From NCBI GenBank assembly GCA_905233425.1, contig CAJOEC010000011.1, positions 1 to 64,000 of the forward strand: a stretch of DNA of 64,000 bases, written 5' to 3'. Within the stretch, counting starts at the first letter, position 1. Each line of letters starts with the position of its first letter. The notes beneath the pieces are model-generated. The model saw only the letters and a list, made by a program, of their open reading frames with translations, searched no databases and was not told the origin of the DNA. The stretch comes from an uncultured Prevotella sp. GTDB taxonomy: Bacteria; Bacteroidota; Bacteroidia; Bacteroidales; Bacteroidaceae. The position numbers and the translations under genes were made by a program. Positions 38,772 through 48,031 of this stretch are shown here, piece after piece.

Positions 38772-40442
38772 ATGAAAAAATATATAATGACGGCTTTAGC
38801 CGCCCTGATGACTACAATGACTGTCGGCGCAAAGGATGCCGATTATAAGATAACCTACGAGCGCGATACCATTGTTAAGACTCGTGTGGGAAGCGTCTCG
38901 CTGTCGTCGCGCTCCGTGCGCCGCATCATCTATGAATACACGTCGAAGGATGCCGACGGCGGGCCTGTAACCATCAGCGGGGTGATGATGATCCCCTCGG
39001 ACATTGTGGACGGCAGCGTGCCCTGCGACGGCATTATGCTCTTCAACCGTGCCACACTTGGTTCGCCCGATGACTGTCCGTCGACAGGCAGTCAGGAACT
39101 CATTAACGGACTGATTGCCAACCCGCTGAGACCGAACTACATACTCGTGATGAGCGACTTCATTGGCTACGGCTCGTCGGTAGACCGCCCGTCGTTCTAC
39201 CACAGCGGCGACGTGAACGCCCGCAACTCGCTCGACGGACTGGTGGCCGCAAAGCAGATACTCGACGACAAGCAGATGCCGCAGGGCAAGTACCTCTTCA
39301 ACCTCGGGTTCTCGCAGGGTGGCTCGGAGAGCCTCTACGTGGCCAAGCTGCGCGACATGGAGTATAAGGACAAGGGCATCACCTTCACCAAGACATTCGC
39401 CGGAGGCGGCCCCACAGACTATGCCATCGCCTATAAAGAATATGTGAAGAACGACTGGTGTGAGGACTGCAAGGACGTGGTGATGATGCTCATCTCATGT
39501 GTTGAGAACTGCCACTTGGGCATCGACTACAAGGACCTGTTCAAGGAGCCGCTCGCAACGGGGGCAAAGGAGTATGTCAAGACCAAGAAGAAGTCGACAC
39601 TCAGCGACTACGGCGTGAACATGGAGGACTCGCTCCACAACCTGATACAGCCGGCATACATGGACCCCGAGACTGAACAGGCAAAGGCGTTCATAGCTGC
39701 CCTCGAGAAGATTAACCTGATGAACGGATGGGAGCCTGACCTGGAGCAGAGATACTTCATAGAGCACAGCCGCCACGACAACTATGTGCCCATTCAGTGC
39801 GTGAGGGCCATCATCCCCTGGATGCGCGAGAAGGGCTTCACGCCAAGCATCGTGCCGGGAAAGACCAACCTACAGACCAATACAATCGTGTTCAAGCTCA
39901 ACCACACGTTCTCGGCAGTCGTATGGATGATACAGACCATAGCTGCCATACAGTTCTGGCCGGTGCTGTACTATGAGGGCGAGCAGAACCGCTACTACTA
40001 CGATGTGGTGCACGACTTGAACCTGCTGAAGGCGATAAAGTTAATAGAGAGCCTTGGCATCGACCTCAAGAAGCTGGTGCAGGAAGGAGGCTTCAGCCGC
40101 CGGCACCTGCCCACACACTACACAGCATTCGACGTGATTGACAACATCGACGAGGTGCTGGCAAAGGTCGGACTCACCACCGACGACCTCGAGGAGATGT
40201 GCGATGACGCGGGCATCACGCAGGTCGATCTTCTGGCAGCATTCCTCTATCTCAAGACTGGAATCGACCCAAGCAACCCAACCGCCTCTACTGCCGCGAC
40301 TGACAGCCCACAAGACCCGCAGCAGGCCCTTGAAGAGCGTGTGGAGGCACCTCTCTATCTGCTGCGCTACTACGAGAAACTGCTGGCCGAATGGTTCCTG
40401 CTGGCTGGCTACGACGTGAACTACCAACTGTGGGGAATGTAA
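38772..40442 (+). CDS. Secreted alpha/beta hydrolase (secretory-lipase/peptidase-like)
   Basis: Signal peptide; NLGFSQGGSESLYVAKL nucleophile elbow; HSRHDNYVPIQC. Confidence 0.7.
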   Translation: MKKYIMTALAALMTTMTVGAKDADYKITYERDTIVKTRVGSVSLSSRSVRRIIYEYTSKDADGGPVTISGVMMIPSDIVDGSVPCDGIMLFNRATLGSPDDCPSTGSQELINGLIANPLRPNYILVMSDFIGYGSSVDRPSFYHSGDVNARNSLDGLVAAKQILDDKQMPQGKYLFNLGFSQGGSESLYVAKLRDMEYKDKGITFTKTFAGGGPTDYAIAYKEYVKNDWCEDCKDVVMMLISCVENCHLGIDYKDLFKEPLATGAKEYVKTKKKSTLSDYGVNMEDSLHNLIQPAYMDPETEQAKAFIAALEKINLMNGWEPDLEQRYFIEHSRHDNYVPIQCVRAIIPWMREKGFTPSIVPGKTNLQTNTIVFKLNHTFSAVVWMIQTIAAIQFWPVLYYEGEQNRYYYDVVHDLNLLKAIKLIESLGIDLKKLVQEGGFSRRHLPTHYTAFDVIDNIDEVLAKVGLTTDDLEEMCDDAGITQVDLLAAFLYLKTGIDPSNPTASTAATDSPQDPQQALEERVEAPLYLLRYYEKLLAEWFLLAGYDVNYQLWGM

Positions 40443-40464
40443 TAAAAACAAGTCATCAACCGTC

Positions 40465-41661
40465 ATGATTGAACTACAACGACATATTGAGATCCTTCTT
40501 CTGACCAACGACTGTGTCATCGTCCCCGACCTCGGTGGCTTCATGGCCCACTATGTCGAGGCACGCTACGACGAGACCGACAACACTTTCGTCCCGCCAC
40601 TTCGCACCATAGGGTTCAACCAGAGCCTCACCATGAACGACTCGCTGCTGGTGCAGTCGTACATAGAGTGTTACGACATAAGCTATCCCGAGGCGTTGAG
40701 GCGCATTGAGGACGAGGTGGCCGAACTGCGCCAGCATCTGCAGGCCGAGGGGGAGTATGAGCTTAACGACATAGGGGTGCTCAGACTCAACGCCGAGGGG
40801 AAGCTGGAGTTCAGGCCATGCGAGGCAGGAATACTCACCCCCGGACTCTACGGTCTGGGCACATTCCAGATGATGCCGCTTGCCGCAGCACAGGAATCTG
40901 CGGTGGAAGAAGACGTTGTGCCTCTATTGGCAGAAGAGAAACAGCCCGTAGCGGCAGACATTGAACAACCGACCGATAGCAGTCAGGAAGTGGACGACAA
41001 TGAGGAGGAGCACGCCATAGTGATAAAGATGTCGTGGCTGCGCAATGCCGCCGCAGTAGCAGCTGCCGTAGTGGCGTTCTTCATGATAGGGACACCAGTG
41101 TCGAACAGCGACCTCGAAAACGGGCAGCAGATACAGCAAAGCACATTCATACCTATTGCCACGCAAGGCACCACAGTAGGGACGCGACGTGTCGCGTCCG
41201 AGCTTGATGCCGGTGGCTCCACAGTAGGGACGCAACCTGTTGCGTCCGAAATGGACGCCAGTGGCTCCACAGTAGGGACGCGACGTGTCGCGTCCGAAAT
41301 GGACGCCAGTGGCTCCACAGTAGGGACGCGACGTGTCGCGTCCGAAATGGACGCCACTACCAGCCCTGCGGAAGATAGCCCGGCACAGGACATCGCACCT
41401 GCAACCATCCAACCGCAGACCACAGCCGACGAATACTGCATAGTGCTTGCCAGTCAGGTGAGCCAGAAAAACGCCGACGGGTTTGTTGAGCAGCTGAACA
41501 AGCAGGGGTTCAACGAGGCATACATACAGAACAAGCGTTTCCGTCGTGTTCTCTATGGCCATTATGCCACACAGGACGAGGCCTCGGAAAAACTGCGCGA
41601 ACTGCGTAAGCAGAGCAGGAAGAACTTTGGCGAGGCATGGGTCATGAAGAGCGAGAAATGA
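40465..41661 (+). CDS. SPOR-domain membrane protein with N-terminal HU/CCDC81-like domains
   Basis: N-term IELQRHIEILLLTNDCVIVPDLGGFMAHYVEARYD; TM helix; C-term YCIVLASQVSQKNADGFVEQLNKQGFNEAYIQ...YGHYATQDEASEKLRELRKQ is SPOR-like. Confidence 0.8.
   Translation: MIELQRHIEILLLTNDCVIVPDLGGFMAHYVEARYDETDNTFVPPLRTIGFNQSLTMNDSLLVQSYIECYDISYPEALRRIEDEVAELRQHLQAEGEYELNDIGVLRLNAEGKLEFRPCEAGILTPGLYGLGTFQMMPLAAAQESAVEEDVVPLLAEEKQPVAADIEQPTDSSQEVDDNEEEHAIVIKMSWLRNAAAVAAAVVAFFMIGTPVSNSDLENGQQIQQSTFIPIATQGTTVGTRRVASELDAGGSTVGTQPVASEMDASGSTVGTRRVASEMDASGSTVGTRRVASEMDATTSPAEDSPAQDIAPATIQPQTTADEYCIVLASQVSQKNADGFVEQLNKQGFNEAYIQNKRFRRVLYGHYATQDEASEKLRELRKQSRKNFGEAWVMKSEK
41171..41356 (+). repeat. Four tandem 48-bp units each containing a palindrome (GGACGCGAC-GT-GTCGCGTCC)
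   Basis: Units start at 41171, 41219, 41267, 41315; encode (T/S)TVGT(RR/QP)VASE(L/M)DA(G/S)GS. Confidence 0.95.
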
Positions 41662-41678
41662 GAAGTGGGGATTGAGGT

Positions 41679-42206
41679 GTGAAAAGAGTAAGATGTCCGA
41701 AATGTGATAGCTTCATCACTTTCGATGAAACGAAATACCAGCCCGGCCAGTCGCTGGTCTTCCAGTGTCCTGACTGCGGGAAGCAGTTTGGCATAAGGAT
41801 GGGGGTGTCGAAATTGCGCGACACACAGAAGGAGGAGACACGCACACTGAACGACGAGGAACCCGACGGTGGGGAGTATGGCTCGCTTGTGGTCATTGAG
41901 AATGTGTTCCACTACAAGCAGGTGCTGCCGCTGCGCATGGGTGACAACGTGATTGGCCGCTACCAGAAGGGAAATCCCATTAACACGCCAATAGAGACTG
42001 TCGACCCCAGCGTGGACCTCACACACTGTATCGTCAATGTCAGCCGCGACAAGAGGGGACAGTTGCGCTATACACTTCGCGATGCCAACAGCAACACAGG
42101 CACATTCGTTGACAACACGGAGATAACACCGCGTGAAAAGCGAGTCATCGACGATGGCACACTGTTCACCATCGGCGCGACAAGCATCATCCTCAAACTC
42201 CATTAA
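41679..42206 (+). CDS. FHA-domain protein with N-terminal zinc ribbon
   Basis: CPKCDSFITFDETKYQPGQSLVFQCPDCGKQF; MGDNVIGRYQKGN...RYTLRDANSNTGTFVDNTEI; GTG start. Confidence 0.8.
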   Translation: MKRVRCPKCDSFITFDETKYQPGQSLVFQCPDCGKQFGIRMGVSKLRDTQKEETRTLNDEEPDGGEYGSLVVIENVFHYKQVLPLRMGDNVIGRYQKGNPINTPIETVDPSVDLTHCIVNVSRDKRGQLRYTLRDANSNTGTFVDNTEITPREKRVIDDGTLFTIGATSIILKLH

Positions 42207-42221
42207 TAACAAAGGCTTTCT

Positions 42222-42650
42222 ATGACACAACAAGAGAAGGAACGGAATCTGGACATGCGCTATTTGCGCATGGCGCGCATCTGGGCTGAGAACAGCTATT
42301 GCGAGCGCCGCAAGGTGGGAGCGCTGGTGGTGAAGGACAAGATGATTATCAGCGACGGCTACAACGGTACACCCAGTGGTTTTGAAAACGTGTGTGAGGA
42401 CGACAATGGCGTGACCAAGACATACGTACTGCACGCCGAGGCCAACGCCATTACAAAACTGGCACGCTCGTCGAACAACAGCGACGGTGCCACAATCTAC
42501 ATTACCGCATCACCTTGTATAGAATGTGCCAAGCTGATTATCCAGGCCGGAATCAAGCGTGTGGTGTACGGTGAGAACTACCGTCTGACCGACGGCATAG
42601 AATTGCTGAAAAGGGCTGGTATAGAGGTCGTCCTGCTTGAGAACGCCTGA
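42222..42650 (+). CDS. Deoxycytidylate (dCMP) deaminase family protein
   Basis: VLHAEANAITKLARS; TASPCIECAKLIIQAGIKRVVY zinc-binding motifs. Confidence 0.9.
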   Translation: MTQQEKERNLDMRYLRMARIWAENSYCERRKVGALVVKDKMIISDGYNGTPSGFENVCEDDNGVTKTYVLHAEANAITKLARSSNNSDGATIYITASPCIECAKLIIQAGIKRVVYGENYRLTDGIELLKRAGIEVVLLENA

Positions 42651-42661
42651 AACGAATGCTT

Positions 42662-43471
42662 TTATTCGTCCACGTAGTCTGACAGGCCTTCTGCCTCTTC
42701 GTCGGGGTCGGTCGTTCCGAGATCCATCATTGTGGAGTAGTTCTCCTCGGTTATCTCGTCGTCGTTGGGGCCGTCAATCTCGATGTCGTCTTCGTCGGGC
42801 TTGTTGAAGGTGTCCTCAATCTCAACGTCTTCGTCTTCATTTTCCTCGTCGTTGTACGTGTTGAACTTCATTCTTGGCTTCTCTGCCTCGGGTTTCGCTT
42901 TGGCGAAGATGGCCTCCACCCATGTGCCTTTCGGAACTTCGAGCACCTCGAAACCGTCGGCGACTTTCTTCTCGTACATGCCGCCTTTCTTGTGGAGTCT
43001 CTCCTTGGGCAGCGTCGTCGTTGAGATGTCAAAACCGTTCTCAATGATGTCCTTGATGCTCTGCGAGAGCGAGTCCCATCCACCGCCGAAGTTGCGGTCG
43101 AGCACCTCGATGAGCTTGGCGGCCGTGATGTGGCGTATGTTCTCGTATGTGAGGTCGGTGACACGTGTTATTGGACGCTTCTTTATTGCCCAGGTGGACT
43201 TCAGGCCGTCGTCGAGGCGTACCATTCCCACCTTGTAGCCCATCTTCTCATATTTCATTCTTGCGAGCTGTGACTCCCGCGAGACATCTTCGACCATAAA
43301 CGCCGAGCGGATGATGTCGGCATAGTGGCGCACGTTGTCCTTCAGCTCAGCATCCTTCTCAGCGCTTTCCAGCAGACGGAAGATGTCGTTTTCCTGAACA
43401 TCCCAAACTGAACTCTTCGTGAGATTCTTGAGCGATAGCACTTTCTTTTCTGTTTGTTCCATGTTTTCCAT
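42662..43471 (-). CDS. Conserved hypothetical protein with highly acidic C-terminus
   Basis: 270-codon ORF with its own promoter-like site; no recognised family. Confidence 0.7.
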   Translation of the reverse strand: MENMEQTEKKVLSLKNLTKSSVWDVQENDIFRLLESAEKDAELKDNVRHYADIIRSAFMVEDVSRESQLARMKYEKMGYKVGMVRLDDGLKSTWAIKKRPITRVTDLTYENIRHITAAKLIEVLDRNFGGGWDSLSQSIKDIIENGFDISTTTLPKERLHKKGGMYEKKVADGFEVLEVPKGTWVEAIFAKAKPEAEKPRMKFNTYNDEENEDEDVEIEDTFNKPDEDDIEIDGPNDDEITEENYSTMMDLGTTDPDEEAEGLSDYVDE

Positions 43472-43492
43472 ATTAATTCGTTATTACGAGTG

Positions 43493-43522
43493 CAAAGTTA
43501 GCAATTTTTGTTATTACGCAAA
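43493..43522 (-). promoter_or_regulatory. Bacteroidetes-type promoter (-7 TAACTTTG, -33 TTTG on minus strand)
   Basis: CAAAGTTA 43493-43500 and CAAA 43519-43522 on plus strand, 18-nt gap. Confidence 0.65.
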
Positions 43523-43652
43523 CAAAAGCCCCGCTCTTTAACTACCTTTAACTGTTTTTGCTTTGGTGCTTTGGTAAGAGTTACTTAGGATAAAAAGGAT
43601 GATTAGTTATTTTTGGAATAAAAGGTCCAACCTTAATGAAAACTCAGGTTGG

Positions 43653-45563
43653 TCAAGTGTTCTCTTTTGGTATTTCCACGATGAACCGGCAACCCTGATG
43701 GTAGCTGTCGTCGTAGACGAGGCTGCCGCCGAGGGCCTTGACGTGGGTCTTGCAGAGGGGCAGACCGAGTCCGAGACCTTCGGCCAGGTCGTCGCCCTTG
43801 GTGAAAGGCTCGAAAATGAGTTCTTCGGCATTCTTCGGCAGTCCGGGGCCTATGTCCTCTACTATGAAGAGGACGGCGGTGTCGGTTTGGGAGACCTTTA
43901 GCGTGATGTGCTTTCCGTCGGAGAACTTGGCTGCGTTGTAGAGCAGTTCGCGGACGGTACGCATGAGGAAGAGTTGATTGGTGCGTATTTTGAAGTCGTC
44001 GGGCAGCTGGGTGGTGAATTGTATTGGCGAGATGTAGAATAGTTTCTCCGTGTAATCTATGCACTCCTTTGCAAACTGGTTGCATAGCACGTCTTCGCGC
44101 TGTTTGTAGCGTGAGGAGTCGGCCAGACCGACGTCGCTGCTGTCGTAGAGCATCAGTGTGTTGCGCTGCAGCAGCAGGGAGTTATGCTTTAGCGTGGTGG
44201 TGAGCTGGCTTATCTCAGCTTTTTTCCTGCTATTGATGTTGTTTCTCAGCACGGCGGTCAATGCTTCTATGGCGTTGAGCGGCGTGAGTATCTGTCGCGA
44301 CACGTTTTTAATGAATGTCTGTCTGCGCCGCGATGCTTCCTGTGCGCGTGTCAGTATGCGCTCTATCTCTGCGCTCTTGCTTTCGAGTTCTGCGTCGGTT
44401 TGTTTGGTTTCTTCGAGGTGGGCAATGATGGCCTGCTGCATCTTTCGGAATGCGTTCTGCAGTTTTCCCACGACGTCGTTGTGGTCGCTCAGTGGTATGA
44501 GTGTCTGGTAGTCGCCTTCGGCAATCTTCTTTGTGGCCTCCATCAGCTCATTGAGGTGTCCTATGCTGTGCTGTACGCCCCTGCGGATTATCCACACGAT
44601 GAGGAGGAGTCCGACGACGATGAAGACGATGAGTACGATGGTGAGGTGGTTGTAGTCGGCCAGCACGTCGTCGTCGTCGCAGACGAGTGCGATGCTCCAG
44701 CCGGTATCGGACACGGGCATGTAGGTGACATGGCAGAGACGGTCGTCGATGGTGACGTGGGTGGTGCCTTGCTTTCCGGTGGTCATGGCTCGTCCCAGCT
44801 CTATTATGTCGGGATGCTCCACGGAGTCGGTGGCGGTGAATATGGTTTTCTTGAAGAGCAGGCTGCTATTAGGATGGACGAGATAGCCCCCCGAGGGACC
44901 GAGAATCATGTAGTAGGAGCTTGGATAGGGGTGGTGGGTGGCGAGCACGGTCTCGCGCAGTCTCTGGAACGAGAAGTCTACGGTGACTATGCCCTCTATG
45001 CGATTGCTTTGTGGCCGCAGTGGCATGCAGTAGGAGCCTACGGCATCGTGGTGGTTGATGGTGCCCTCGTTGAAATCGCTGAAGGGATTGATCCAGCAGG
45101 GCCGTCCCATCTGCATGGGCTTCTTGTACCAGTTCTTTTCATAATACTCGAACTCTGGCTCAAGTACGGTGATGACCGTGTCTATGTCGCGGACGGAATA
45201 GACGGAGAAATTGTCGCCGTAGTCAGGGAACGAGTTAGGCTCTGCGGCTACGGAACAGCTGAGCACGCTGGGGTTCAGGCTGACGATGCGTTGTGCTATG
45301 GTCTTGAGCGAGTCGGGTGTGAAGTTTTCTTCCATCGCCCATACATTGGCCTTGGCAGCGGTCTCTATGGCGTTGATATGGTTGTCGACGAGTCGCTCTG
45401 TGGTGCGCAGAATTGTGCGGGACCGCTCTGCTGTCTCCCGTTCCAGCAGTTCGCGTGCATACTGATAGAACACGCCCAGCGACAGCACGAATAGTGGTAC
45501 TGCCAGTATGAGGATGGTTCTGCTGAGGCGTTTTGAAAAAGTGCGGCGTACTTCTTTACTCAT
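43653..45563 (-). CDS. dCache-HAMP sensor histidine kinase-like protein; HATPase appears intact, phospho-acceptor His replaced
   Basis: dCache-like ectodomain; HAMP; FIKNVSRQILTPLNAI (SH->SR); RELLYNAAKFS, VEDIGPGLP, GLGLGLPLCK. Confidence 0.85.
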   Translation of the reverse strand: MSKEVRRTFSKRLSRTILILAVPLFVLSLGVFYQYARELLERETAERSRTILRTTERLVDNHINAIETAAKANVWAMEENFTPDSLKTIAQRIVSLNPSVLSCSVAAEPNSFPDYGDNFSVYSVRDIDTVITVLEPEFEYYEKNWYKKPMQMGRPCWINPFSDFNEGTINHHDAVGSYCMPLRPQSNRIEGIVTVDFSFQRLRETVLATHHPYPSSYYMILGPSGGYLVHPNSSLLFKKTIFTATDSVEHPDIIELGRAMTTGKQGTTHVTIDDRLCHVTYMPVSDTGWSIALVCDDDDVLADYNHLTIVLIVFIVVGLLLIVWIIRRGVQHSIGHLNELMEATKKIAEGDYQTLIPLSDHNDVVGKLQNAFRKMQQAIIAHLEETKQTDAELESKSAEIERILTRAQEASRRRQTFIKNVSRQILTPLNAIEALTAVLRNNINSRKKAEISQLTTTLKHNSLLLQRNTLMLYDSSDVGLADSSRYKQREDVLCNQFAKECIDYTEKLFYISPIQFTTQLPDDFKIRTNQLFLMRTVRELLYNAAKFSDGKHITLKVSQTDTAVLFIVEDIGPGLPKNAEELIFEPFTKGDDLAEGLGLGLPLCKTHVKALGGSLVYDDSYHQGCRFIVEIPKENT

Positions 45564-45567
45564 GGTG

Positions 45568-47037
45568 TTATTCTTTTCCTTCGAATTTGTGGCTGAGCAG
45601 TTCGAGGATGGTCTCGCTCTGCTGCTTGATGTTGTCTATCTCGCGGTTGGCTTCCTCCGGCGTGATGTCGTCGTAGTGGTCGCACAGCCTTGTCACGCTG
45701 TCGCCCACGGCCTTTGCCGGGCCTATCATGCGGTTGGTCACGTTGTGGAGCAGAGTTCTTTTCACCTCGTCGGCGGCCTCTATCTCCTTGAGTTTCTTTT
45801 CCAGCTCTTCATGTCGCTCTCTGAGCGTCTCCCTCTGTGCATCCTGCTTGGCAATGTCGGCGGCCAGCGCTTTCTGCATCAAAGCGAAGTGCTGCTGGAA
45901 TGTGCCCACCTCGTCGTCTCTCTTAGTCTTAGGTATTGTCTCGTCGTAGTGTCCTTCACCTATCCTTTCAGCACTCTCTGTCAGATAGGCCAAGGGCTTC
46001 ATCTGTCCCCTTATAGCCTTCCTACAGAGTATGTAGAAGACGAGCAGCGCTATGCCCACGATGCCCATGACATGAAAGACGAGATGGTTGTATTCGCCGA
46101 AGATGTCCTCTTTCGGATAGATGGTTGCGATGCTCCAGTTCATTCCTGCCATCTTCCTTCCCCTGACCGAATTGCGGACGAAGGGCTTGTAGAACAGATA
46201 CCAGCGGAAGTCGTTCATCAGGAACGACATGTTTCCCTCTTCGCCCTTCAGCATGGCCTTGGCTGCCTCCATTGCCGACGGGCTTGCCGCCACCTCGGGC
46301 TGGTCGAACACCTTCTGTCCGGCCAGCAACTCGTGGTTGGGGTGGATGATGTAGCTGCCGTCTTTCGCCAGCAATATGCTGTAGCTGTTGGGCGACGGCT
46401 TAGCCTCGAGCACTATCTGCGACAGCAGGCTGATGGACAGCCCTACGCCAATGACACCAACACACTCTCCGATCTTGTCCCTGATGGGCAGGCTGAAAGC
46501 GATGATGGGCTCGGCACGGTAGGCACGGTTATGCTCTGGCGGAATCCATGCAGGACTCTCTGTTGCCATCGTCTCGCTATACCATGTCTGCTGCATGTAG
46601 GGAATGTTGTCACTTTCCCTCGACACGATAAGTTCGGGCGAATTATACTTCTTGCGGTGCACGTAGGTCATCCACGGCTTGCCCTCCTCATAGTAGCCGG
46701 GCTCCATTGCTATGGCGCAGCCCACGATATCCTCGTTACACTCTACCAGTTTACGGCAATAGTGGGCCAGGGTATCCGGCTCGTCGAGATGCTCCAGTAG
46801 CCTGTAGTAGAAGTTGCCCGTCGTCTGCTCTATCGTCAGCAGGATGTTGTCCACATGCTGTACTGTGGTCTCCAGTCGCTCCTCAGCGTCATTCTTCTGC
46901 TCCTCGACCAGCGCTTTGCGCGTGAAGAAGAACAGCACGCCCAGCGACACGCCCAGCAGCATCACCACCTCAATGACCACCAGCGCATTCAGATGAATGG
47001 CCGGTGTCGAGAAAATGCGTTTCACTATCTTTTGCAT
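45568..47037 (-). CDS. dCache-HAMP sensor protein ending in a degenerate DHp-like helix, no HATPase
   Basis: Start refined from 47580 to MQKIVKRIF; HAMP; C-term LLHNVTNRMIGPAKAVGDSV...ILELLSHKFEGKE. Confidence 0.8.
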   Translation of the reverse strand: MQKIVKRIFSTPAIHLNALVVIEVVMLLGVSLGVLFFFTRKALVEEQKNDAEERLETTVQHVDNILLTIEQTTGNFYYRLLEHLDEPDTLAHYCRKLVECNEDIVGCAIAMEPGYYEEGKPWMTYVHRKKYNSPELIVSRESDNIPYMQQTWYSETMATESPAWIPPEHNRAYRAEPIIAFSLPIRDKIGECVGVIGVGLSISLLSQIVLEAKPSPNSYSILLAKDGSYIIHPNHELLAGQKVFDQPEVAASPSAMEAAKAMLKGEEGNMSFLMNDFRWYLFYKPFVRNSVRGRKMAGMNWSIATIYPKEDIFGEYNHLVFHVMGIVGIALLVFYILCRKAIRGQMKPLAYLTESAERIGEGHYDETIPKTKRDDEVGTFQQHFALMQKALAADIAKQDAQRETLRERHEELEKKLKEIEAADEVKRTLLHNVTNRMIGPAKAVGDSVTRLCDHYDDITPEEANREIDNIKQQSETILELLSHKFEGKE

Positions 47038-48023
47038 ACAATCCACACGGTTAATACGCCAACCACCACCAGTACTAAAAGTACAATGGCTATCGGCAAT
47101 ATGTGTTTGACAATATCTTTTTGGGGCACTATAACAGCCACCGACCAGTCGATGTATTCTATGGGTCCGTAATAGACAGTACATTCTTCGCCGTCTATTT
47201 CCATGTTGGTCACCACACCGCTCTTCCCGTGCTTCAGGTCTTTCAGCAGCCCCTCGTCCTTCAGCGTCAGCTCCTTCTCGTCGGGATGGGCTATGCATTC
47301 TCCGTCGTTGTTGAGTATCACCGTGTAGAAGTTCAGGTCGGTGAGCACGAGATACTTGTTGAGCACCTTGTTGCTCTTGCTGCTCTCGTCGACCCACTTC
47401 AGTTCCTTGGCCAGCCACTCGAACTTCATGTCGGCACCGCAGACGCAGGCCAGGTCGCCCTTGCTGTCGAACAGAGGTTTCACAAACGTGCTGTAGTGCC
47501 CGCTCAAGCTCGTCCCGTCGTAATAGTAGTAGGGTTCGCTCCAGAAGCTCGCGCTGCTCTCCTTCGCCTTCACGTACCATGGCGACTTGGTGTAGTTATG
47601 ACGGGCGGAACCCACCTGCCTGTAGTCGAATCCGCCGTACTCAGGTTGAAAGATGTAGGGTTCGAACCACGTGCCCTTTTCGGGGTAATAGTCGGGCACG
47701 AAGGCGGCGAAATATCCCCTCACGTCGAGGTTCAGGTTGGCCTTGCTCTTTAGCGCGGCCACCACCCCTTCCGGGTCGTTCAGGTTACGGCTCACCTCGT
47801 CGAAAATGTTGTTGGCGTTCATCTCGGCCCCGCGAATTATTTTCGCCACCTTCTCGGCCGACACGTTCTTCACGCCCATATACCTGGCATGGGCACCAGC
47901 CAGAGCAACCTGGTAGCAAGCATAGAGTGACGCGGCGGCCATGACTGTCAGTACCACCAGTACGGTGAGAACCACCGGGCGGCGTTTTGTTCTCGATTCA
48001 GTATTCTTTGTGTTTTCTTCCAT
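47025..48023 (-). CDS. Membrane-anchored dCache sensor-only protein
   Basis: TM, dCache-like ectodomain (FDYRQVGSARHNYTKSPWYVKAKES, LFDSKGDLACVCGADMKFEWL), TM, then stop. Confidence 0.8.
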   Translation of the reverse strand: MEENTKNTESRTKRRPVVLTVLVVLTVMAAASLYACYQVALAGAHARYMGVKNVSAEKVAKIIRGAEMNANNIFDEVSRNLNDPEGVVAALKSKANLNLDVRGYFAAFVPDYYPEKGTWFEPYIFQPEYGGFDYRQVGSARHNYTKSPWYVKAKESSASFWSEPYYYYDGTSLSGHYSTFVKPLFDSKGDLACVCGADMKFEWLAKELKWVDESSKSNKVLNKYLVLTDLNFYTVILNNDGECIAHPDEKELTLKDEGLLKDLKHGKSGVVTNMEIDGEECTVYYGPIEYIDWSVAVIVPQKDIVKHILPIAIVLLVLVVVGVLTVWIVCKR

Positions 48024-48031
48024 TGTCAGTT

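Noticed and set aside
41171-41356. Possible CRISPR-like array of 48-bp units
   Set aside because: Units are contiguous in frame within a SPOR-protein CDS, with no spacers
44400-46800. Long plus-strand ORFs 44400-45494 and 45508-46800
   Set aside because: Antisense to the sensor genes, with no recognisable domain; composition reads like reverse-frame translation of GC-biased coding DNA
47038-47580. N-terminal extension of the 45568-47580 ORF
   Set aside because: Overlaps the upstream sensor gene in another frame; MQKIVKRIF at 47037 gives a normal TM-dCache start
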